The translations under genes were made by a program, and so were the position numbers. A DNA stretch of 40,737 bases, taken from positions 194,950 to 235,686 of the forward strand of contig NZ_KI519429.1 of the NCBI RefSeq assembly GCF_000482465.1, given 5' to 3'. This document shows, in pieces, positions 35,901 through 40,737 of this stretch (position 1 is its first letter; each line of letters begins with the position of its first letter). Source of the stretch: Runella limosa DSM 17973 (GTDB taxonomy: Bacteria > Bacteroidota > Bacteroidia > Cytophagales > Spirosomataceae). Under the pieces are notes generated by a model that was given only the letters and a program-made list of their open reading frames with translations, made no database searches and was not told where the DNA came from.

Positions 35901-38318
35901 ATTGACAAAGAGTGGGTTTTCAGTACCTTGAAAGCCTCCTACTGCCAAGCCTTCGACGAGGGTACTGGCATAGGTAGGATTGCTATCACTATCATCACTT
36001 TCCACTTCGTTATAGCTGCCAAACTCATTTTTGTTGCCCCACAGGATACAGTTTTTGAGGTTCACTGGAGAACCCACCATGCTACTTATCCCGCCGCCGC
36101 TTAAAATGGACTCATTACCCGAGAGGCTACAATTTACAAGGCTTGGCGCACAATATAACATATTAAAGATACCGCCACCTTTAGACGCCTCATTACCCAA
36201 GATGCTACAATTCACAAGGATTGGAGAAGATTCTGCCTCGTTACCCATACCACCACCACCAAATGAAGCCTTATTACCCAAAAAGCTACAATTCACAAAG
36301 CTTGGCGAAGATCTAACATTGCTAACCCCACCACCTAAGAGATAGGACTCATTTCCCACAAAAGAAAGATTGCTGAGGCTTGGCGATGAGTATTTGTTGT
36401 ACATCCCTCCGCCAGAATCTTCACTAGCATTACCTCCTGTAATGGTAAAACCATCCAAAAGTGAATTGGACGTGGTTAGGCCGTTGTTATCATTTAAAAT
36501 CACATGGTAGCTGTTCTCCCCTTTGCCCGCAGTGGCATCATCCCCGTTCAAATCCCCACTCAAAATGCTTTTATTGGCCGCCATCACCGCCGCCGTTCGA
36601 TCGGAAAGGTTAGTCTCCGTGCCCGCAAAGCTGCCGTGGATTTTTACTCCAGCTTTCATACTAAAAGAAGCGTTTCGACTTGTACCTGGCTTGTAGGTAC
36701 CTTTGGCTACCCAAATTTCCGTAATTTGCGAACAAAGACGGGCATTAGTTAAGGCCGTTTGCAAATCAGTATAAGCCGTAGCCCATGTACTGCCGTCACC
36801 GTTGGCCGCTGCGGCCGCATTGACGTACAAGCGCGTGCCTGTCACGGGTGGGCTTTGGGACTCGTAGGCACCCATATCAACCGTGCCGCCGAAACTGCGG
36901 GGATTTCCGATGATGTCCGTACTTGCAGCATCCGCATTGGTACCCGCGTTGATGACGGGGGAGCAAGGCAAAAGCTGTAAACCGTCATCCGACGTACCTA
37001 AAACGTTATCTGCCCCGTCGGGGTCGGCGGCGTTGACAAACAAAGGATTTTGTCCGTAGCGCATCCCGTCTCCTAGGGTAAAACCGCTACTGTAATTACT
37101 GGATTCTAACTGCAATAGGCAATAGCTTAAGGAAATACTCCCGCTTTGCTGTTTTATATCTGGGCCAGTTTCGGAGGACGTATTTCCCCAGAAGACTCCG
37201 TTTATAATACGAATTGGCCCCGTCTGATTGGTATTATAAACTCCAGCACCATTGACCGCCCGGTTACCTATAAAAGTAACGTGTTTGAACAAGGGATAGG
37301 ATGAACCCGTATTATAAACTCCTCCCCCATTTACAGAAGCGATATTACCCAAAAAAACGACATTAATACGGTTACCATAGGAGTTAACGCCATACATCCC
37401 TCCGCCGTAACTTGCTTGATTATCAATAAAATAGACATTATTTAGGTTGATACTAGCATTATCATTACAAATTCCACCACCATCGCCATCGGCCTTATTT
37501 TCCTTAAAAATAACATTGGTAAGGTTTGGGGTGAAGGAGGTCAAATTGTACATCCCACCCCCTGCGGAAGCCTTATTTCCTTTAAAAAGAACATTATTAA
37601 GAAAGAGAGATGAAGAGGTTCCGTTTACCCCACCACCCTTATTAGCTTGATTTTTCTCAAAAGTGCCATTGCTGAGGCTTGGGGAGGAGCTAAGGTTAAA
37701 GAGCCCGCCGCCATTACTGGCATTATTACCAAAGAATGTGATATTGGTAAGATTAGGCGAGGAACTCTGATTATACATCCCGCCACCATAAGCATCGGCA
37801 TTGCCCCCTGTAATAGTAAAACCATCCAAAAGCGAATTATCGGTGGTAAGACGATTACTCCCATCAGAAACATTATAAACCACATGGTAACAGTTTTCAC
37901 CATTATTCGTAATGCTCAATGTAGCCCCGCTACCAGTGATGACATCATCTCCATTCAAATCCCCGCTTAAGATACTTTTATTGGCCGCCATTACCGCCGT
38001 CGTTCGCTCGGAAAGGTTAGTCTCCGTCCCAGCAAAGCTGCCGTAGATCTTCACTCCAGCTTTCATACTAAAAGAAGCGTTGCGACTTGTACCTGGCTTG
38101 TAGGTACCTTTGGCCACCCATACCTCTGCGGTCCCAGTTGCATTGATCATCCCCTGCAAATCTGCCGAGGCATTGTCCCACGACGAACCGTCACCCGTGC
38201 CGTTCTGTTTTACGTAGCGGATGGTTTGGGAATGGCTTAGAAAAGACATCATAGCCAGTAAAAGTGTCACATACATCCCTCGGTTGCGAGGAAAAATCAG
38301 TAAGGTAAAGTAAGTCAT
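32919..38318 (-). CDS. T9SS-secreted mosaic protein with two beta-helix domains, 1799 residues
   Basis: The signal peptide hydrophobic core is MYVTLLLAMMSFLSHSQ. ATG 38318 gives a 14-residue n-region; ATG 38276 is the alternative start. Two right-handed beta-helix domains with GGGMYN turns follow (about aa 33-480 and 494-862). Each ends in a choice-of-anchor-Q-like motif (PVINAGTNADAASTDIIGNP and GAYE). Ig-like domains (863-1140) include two near-identical copies of TVCQNS...PSITFTG. The shared family C-terminal module (about 1143-1690) precedes a T9SS type A sorting domain (1717-1799, [14 protein letters not shown]). The first half is Asn/Gly-rich and resembles polymorphic outer-membrane protein or pectate-lyase helices, but no catalytic residues are evident. 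It is likely anchored at the cell surface. Confidence 0.93.
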   Translation of the reverse strand: MTYFTLLIFPRNRGMYVTLLLAMMSFLSHSQTIRYVKQNGTGDGSSWDNASADLQGMINATGTAEVWVAKGTYKPGTSRNASFSMKAGVKIYGSFAGTETNLSERTTAVMAANKSILSGDLNGDDVITGSGATLSITNNGENCYHVVYNVSDGSNRLTTDNSLLDGFTITGGNADAYGGGMYNQSSSPNLTNITFFGNNASNGGGLFNLSSSPSLSNGTFEKNQANKGGGVNGTSSSLFLNNVLFKGNKASAGGGMYNLTSFTPNLTNVIFKENKADGDGGGICNDNASINLNNVYFIDNQASYGGGMYGVNSYGNRINVVFLGNIASVNGGGVYNTGSSYPLFKHVTFIGNRAVNGAGVYNTNQTGPIRIINGVFWGNTSSETGPDIKQQSGSISLSYCLLQLESSNYSSGFTLGDGMRYGQNPLFVNAADPDGADNVLGTSDDGLQLLPCSPVINAGTNADAASTDIIGNPRSFGGTVDMGAYESQSPPVTGTRLYVNAAAAANGDGSTWATAYTDLQTALTNARLCSQITEIWVAKGTYKPGTSRNASFSMKAGVKIHGSFAGTETNLSDRTAAVMAANKSILSGDLNGDDATAGKGENSYHVILNDNNGLTTSNSLLDGFTITGGNASEDSGGGMYNKYSSPSLSNLSFVGNESYLLGGGVSNVRSSPSFVNCSFLGNKASFGGGGMGNEAESSPILVNCSILGNEASKGGGIFNMLYCAPSLVNCSLSGNESILSGGGISSMVGSPVNLKNCILWGNKNEFGSYNEVESDDSDSNPTYASTLVEGLAVGGFQGTENPLFVNQPSAGLGTSGDLRLQACSPVLNAGNNADNSTTIDLGGNNRKVGTIDLGAYEYQSAPPAVVTPTVSISHPTTCGGTEGSIRLSGFLKTTTYSVIYKKNNVLVSAANFTSDGSGVITLPNLGAGSYNGMVATYGACVSNAVTTAVVLTDPAKPTATISGATTVCQNSTSPSITFTGQNGTGAYTFTYKLNEGTSQTATTTSENSVTVPVTTGTAGEFTYRLVSVSNPNNCSQSQTGSAVVTVNPLPTATISGTTTVCQNSPTPSITFTGANATAPYTFTYKINDGAAQTVKTVSGNSVTVPVSTTTVGEFTYTLLSVSESSSTGCSQVQSGSVVVKVQGKPTITLSTLQQTLNEGNSQTFCDIDANPVNSLQFNVSGLCVVGSPVWRVQVGSGSWSNWTISQPVTQPSNNQPHRYQAACDANCPSTYTSPIELTINNRASVPQNVSLLVDGVTVLVGESKEVCSLVTIPLTFNANCAAGEVTLYSVDGGEYSSGVPTGLVDNQFHNYRVRCRKSDGTPSCVESESGVMRLKLVTIPSAPTVSLSSTSSCDATASFSGLSNCGSLRTVWYNATTNVALPNLPSTVPSQTTSYYARCQTENGCVSEKSNVVTFTLTPTQVAPVITASQEIVCTGTSVTISANCPAGSQTFWNTGVTTPSFEVAFNNVTKQTYWAKCLFEGGCQSSESVRKDIYWNAFVVTLINVGESKSSVKVNDRAAWAGQFITRDGGPELEQSTQQNPTLYFVENANKIAPRYWTINVEACGLSTDGSLTFDMLATPEMGVIRSFNTHENNAPYFMYANREGWTELYAQNHPAYGFYQDNGAGGNVYDAGLPKGLYKLGVRYWDQKGWGSIYPSTRKPQGNVLAYQEYWFRIQSKAGIGVGAVRVAESREQGSDHRTANGEGQAVIVPPSGGRGLLVLPNPVTNILRLEVQDSKGQEVKAILLDAAGQEVLSRKFVPETNMHHEEFGVSSLANGLYFLQVQTFEQQATLKVVKNE
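33162..33188 (-). repeat. GC-rich palindrome read in frame as a linker
   Basis: The minus strand reads GTTCCCCCATCGGGGGGCAG then GGGGCTT. The hairpin CCCCC-ATC-GGGGG sits between the shared C-terminal module and the sorting domain and encodes VPPSGGRGL. Its composition is unlike its surroundings. It occupies the same place as the palindromes in the two related genes. Confidence 0.5.
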
Positions 38319-38387
38319 AAACGTCTTGCTGGTTGGCTTAAAATTTTACAAAATGATTCTGGCATTTCTTTAAGGGCTTGCCTTTAG

Positions 38388-38446
38388 TAAAGCTACCCCA
38401 AGTGCTCCCAAATCACCAAATCTTAAGCGTTGCAAAAACGTTGCAA
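38388..38446 (-). promoter_or_regulatory. Candidate promoter with an 11-bp-spaced direct repeat, 1799-residue gene
   Basis: Minus-strand TTTG (38420-38417), 21 bp, then TAGCTTTA (38395-38388) fits a Bacteroidota promoter with one mismatch. The predicted leader is about 63 nt. Immediately upstream, cgttgcaa occurs twice (38428 and 38439), 11 bp apart (one helical turn), which could be an activator site. The rest of the 325-bp gap (38319-38643) holds a terminator at its far end and no gene that I can see. Confidence 0.45.
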
Positions 38447-38574
38447 TTTACAACCAACTGTAAAACTGATAGTTACAGACAAGAAAACAATATTTCCTCT
38501 CTAAAAAAATAACGAGTACGTAATCGCTCTGAAATCGTAACTCTCCATTAAATAGTCTTCTAGCGATTTTTATC

Positions 38575-38625
38575 AAAAAAAAGCGAGTCGAAAACGAGAT
38601 TTCTCCCGCTCCAACCCGCTTTTTT
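38575..38625 (-). terminator. Intrinsic terminator of the right-edge T9SS gene
   Basis: Minus-strand AAAAAGCGGGTT pairs with GACTCGCTTTTT (with G-U pairs) over a long stem. It ends in at least eight T and lies about 18 nt past the stop at 38644. Confidence 0.8.
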
Positions 38626-38643
38626 CATTCTTTTGAGCCAAAA

Positions 38644-40737
38644 TTACTCCACCTTCACCACCTTCAGTACCATCTGTTTTTCAGCTGTTACTACTTTCAA
38701 GAAATACATCCCCGATGGTAACTCACTTACCCCAAATTCTTCTTGATGTGTGTTTGTATCTGGTACAAAATTTCGATTCAAAACACTTCGCCCCGAGGCA
38801 TCCGTCAACGTAGTCTGCACCGATTGCCCTTTGCTTCTTTGCACCTGTAAACGCAAAACAGTTGAAACAGGATTGGGCATCACTTGTGCAAAAACGTTAT
38901 CAGCAGGTTTTAGGCCCTTCGCATCGGCGAACCGCCAGGGTGACAAATCGCTGTCTGCTGTTCTCGCTGCGCCTACTCCTACTCCATCTTTCGACTGGAT
39001 TCGGAACCAGTACTCTTGGTAGGCCAACACGTTGCCTTGCGGTTTGCGAGTCGATGGATAAATACTGCCCCAGCCCTTCATGTCCCAGTAACGAACACCC
39101 AATTTGTACAAACCTTTCGGTAACCCTGAATCATATACGTTACCGCCTGCTCCGTTGTCTTGGTAAAAACCATACGCAGGGTGATTCTGTCCATACAATT
39201 CTGTCCAGCCTTCGCGGTTGGCATACATAAAGTAAGGCGCGTTGTTCTCATGCGTGTTGAAGGAACGAGGCAAGCCCGTCTCGGGCGTTGCCAACATGTC
39301 AAACGTCAATGAACCGTTAGTTCCTAATCCACACGTCTCTACATTAACTGTCCAGTAGCGAGGGGCCATTTTGTTCACATTTTCTACGTAGTACAACGTC
39401 GGATTTTGCTGCGTACTTTGTTCCAATTCTGGACCACCGTCACGCGTGATAAACTGACTACCCCAAGCCGAACGGTCATTGAACTTCACCCACGACTTAC
39501 ATTCGCCAATATTAATCAACGTCAACTCAAACGACTTCCAACTCACCTCCTTAGCCGCACTCACCGCACTCTGACAACCATTTGAAGACACACAACGAAC
39601 CGAATAACCCTGCTTCGTCACGTTCACAAAGGACACCTTAAAACTGCACTCCCTCACACCTGTATTCCACAAAGCACTCGTACCCGCTGGACAATTCGTA
39701 GAAACCGTCACTTCTGTCCCAGTACACGCAAGTTCCGAGCTCACATTCACCACGGGCGCTACATTGACAGGCACAATGGTAAAAGTTACCACGTTACTCT
39801 TCTCACTCAAACAGCCTCCCGATGCCTGACAACGTGCATAGTACGACGTCGTTTCACTCGGCGTTTGGCTTGGCAAAGTCGAGATGGCTACATCTGTAGC
39901 AGCATTGTACCACATTGTCGTCAATGCACCACAGTTGGCTGTACCACTGAATGTTACTGACGTACCACAGCCATTGCTTACGTTCAAACTTGCCATTGGA
40001 ACTTGTGATAAATTGGTAATCCGTAAGCGCATCACCCCTGACTCCGACTCAATACACGAGCTCGTCCCGTCTGATTTACGACAACGTACGCGGTAATTGT
40101 GAAACTGGCCATCCACCAACTGCGTCGGCACTAAACTGCTATAATCACCACCATCCACCGAATATAACAGCACTTCGTCCGTTCCGCAGGTCGCACTAAA
40201 TGCGATTGCGTTCCCTTCCACATTACATATATCTTTGCTTTCACCCACTCCAACGCTCACGCCATCCGCTACCAACGATACATTTTGAGGTACTGCTGCG
40301 CGATAATTAATTTTCACTTCAATTGGACTCGTGTACGTCGCTGGACAATTGACATCACAAGCCGCTTGGTAGCGGTGAGACTGGTTATTGGATAACTGGG
40401 ACACTGGTGGATTGGCAGACCAACCGCTCCATGCACCATTTCCAACTTGAACGCGCCAAACAGGAAAACCAGATACACAAGAACCCGAAACCGTAAACTG
40501 TAAACTGTTCATTGGGTTACTGTCGGTATCACACAACTCTTGATTGTTGCCTTCAGTCAACGTTTGTTGCAACGTCGTTAGCGTAATCGTCGGCTTAGCG
40601 TGTATCGTCACCACTGCACTGCCGCTTTGCAACTGGCTACAAGTGGTGGAAGAGCTCTCCGAAACACTTACTAGCGTATATGTAAATACACCCGCCGTGG
40701 TCGTTGGCACTGAAACCGTAACACTGTTACCACTGCT
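38644..40737 (-). CDS. T9SS-secreted protein, C-terminal 697 residues (N-terminus outside window)
   Basis: The frame is open to the right edge; a GTG at 40710 is internal, since the preceding codons (SSGNSVTVS) match the related 1799-residue protein. The visible part starts with an Ig-like repeat. It continues with the shared family C-terminal module ([47 protein letters not shown]). It ends with a T9SS type A sorting domain (MPNPVSTVLRLQVQ ... YFLKVVTAEKQMVLKVVKVE). It is the most diverged of the three visible C-termini. Its stop is 325 bp before the start of the 1799-residue gene on the same strand, so the two stand in tandem. Confidence 0.93.
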   Translation of the reverse strand, partial: SSGNSVTVSVPTTTAGVFTYTLVSVSESSSTTCSQLQSGSAVVTIHAKPTITLTTLQQTLTEGNNQELCDTDSNPMNSLQFTVSGSCVSGFPVWRVQVGNGAWSGWSANPPVSQLSNNQSHRYQAACDVNCPATYTSPIEVKINYRAAVPQNVSLVADGVSVGVGESKDICNVEGNAIAFSATCGTDEVLLYSVDGGDYSSLVPTQLVDGQFHNYRVRCRKSDGTSSCIESESGVMRLRITNLSQVPMASLNVSNGCGTSVTFSGTANCGALTTMWYNAATDVAISTLPSQTPSETTSYYARCQASGGCLSEKSNVVTFTIVPVNVAPVVNVSSELACTGTEVTVSTNCPAGTSALWNTGVRECSFKVSFVNVTKQGYSVRCVSSNGCQSAVSAAKEVSWKSFELTLINIGECKSWVKFNDRSAWGSQFITRDGGPELEQSTQQNPTLYYVENVNKMAPRYWTVNVETCGLGTNGSLTFDMLATPETGLPRSFNTHENNAPYFMYANREGWTELYGQNHPAYGFYQDNGAGGNVYDSGLPKGLYKLGVRYWDMKGWGSIYPSTRKPQGNVLAYQEYWFRIQSKDGVGVGAARTADSDLSPWRFADAKGLKPADNVFAQVMPNPVSTVLRLQVQRSKGQSVQTTLTDASGRSVLNRNFVPDTNTHQEEFGVSELPSGMYFLKVVTAEKQMVLKVVKVE
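38908..38949 (-). repeat. REP-like palindrome read in frame as a linker
   Basis: The minus strand reads GATTTGTCACCC, then the hairpin GGCG-GTT-CGCC, then GAAGGGCCTAAAA. Its ends match those of the element at 11409-11433 (ATTTGTCAYCC and GAAGGG..CTAAA). It encodes DLSPWRFADAKGLK at the same place in the protein. Confidence 0.5.

Overview
The window looks like a Bacteroidota chromosome segment, most likely Cytophagales (Runella/Spirosoma-like; the genus is a guess). The evidence is type IX secretion (T9SS) C-terminal sorting domains, two hybrid two-component systems (HTCS: sensor, receiver and AraC-type HTH in one chain), promoters of the TAnnTTTG type, A-rich leaders instead of Shine-Dalgarno sequences, and DUF2975/XRE and TPR-HTH genes typical of the phylum. 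All genes but one lie on the minus strand. No tRNA, rRNA, CRISPR array or transposase was seen.

Layout, left to right. 1-7928: giant surface protein, cut by the left edge before its C-terminus. 8122-10932: HTCS1 with a 7TMR-DISM sensor. 11147-22996: 3949-residue mosaic T9SS protein. 23259-24690: a two-gene unit of unknown role (a beta/gamma-crystallin-like protein and a 167-residue orphan). 24947-29029: HTCS2 with a two-component-propeller sensor, preceded by a TPR/membrane/HTH regulator (29085-30791). 31045-31806: DUF2975 plus XRE repressor pair. 31906-32745: divergent DoxX and HxlR genes sharing a perfect 40-bp palindrome. 32919-38318: 1799-residue T9SS protein. 38644-40737: C-terminal 697 residues of a third protein with the same C-terminus, cut by the right edge.

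Two themes stand out. First, the giant proteins are a family of mosaics. Their N-terminal halves differ (BspA-like repeats, beta-helices, MopE-like Ca-binding repeats, Calx-beta, Ig-like repeats), while the three whose ends are visible share a nearly invariant C-terminal module. Between that module and the sorting domain each carries a different palindromic, intergenic-repeat-like insert read in frame.

Second, there is a candidate regulatory circuit. Each HTCS gene is followed by a promoter with direct repeats spaced exactly 21 bp (two helical turns), as expected for AraC-type activators. HTCS1 is followed by a tandem 21-bp repeat at the promoter of the left giant gene. HTCS2 is followed by a 39-bp box that recurs, with the same spacing to the -7 box, in front of the 3949-residue gene. 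HTCS proteins normally control polysaccharide utilisation loci, but no SusC/SusD or glycoside hydrolase genes are present. The likely outputs here are giant adhesin-like proteins and the crystallin-like operon. These regulatory links are inferred from sequence arrangement only.
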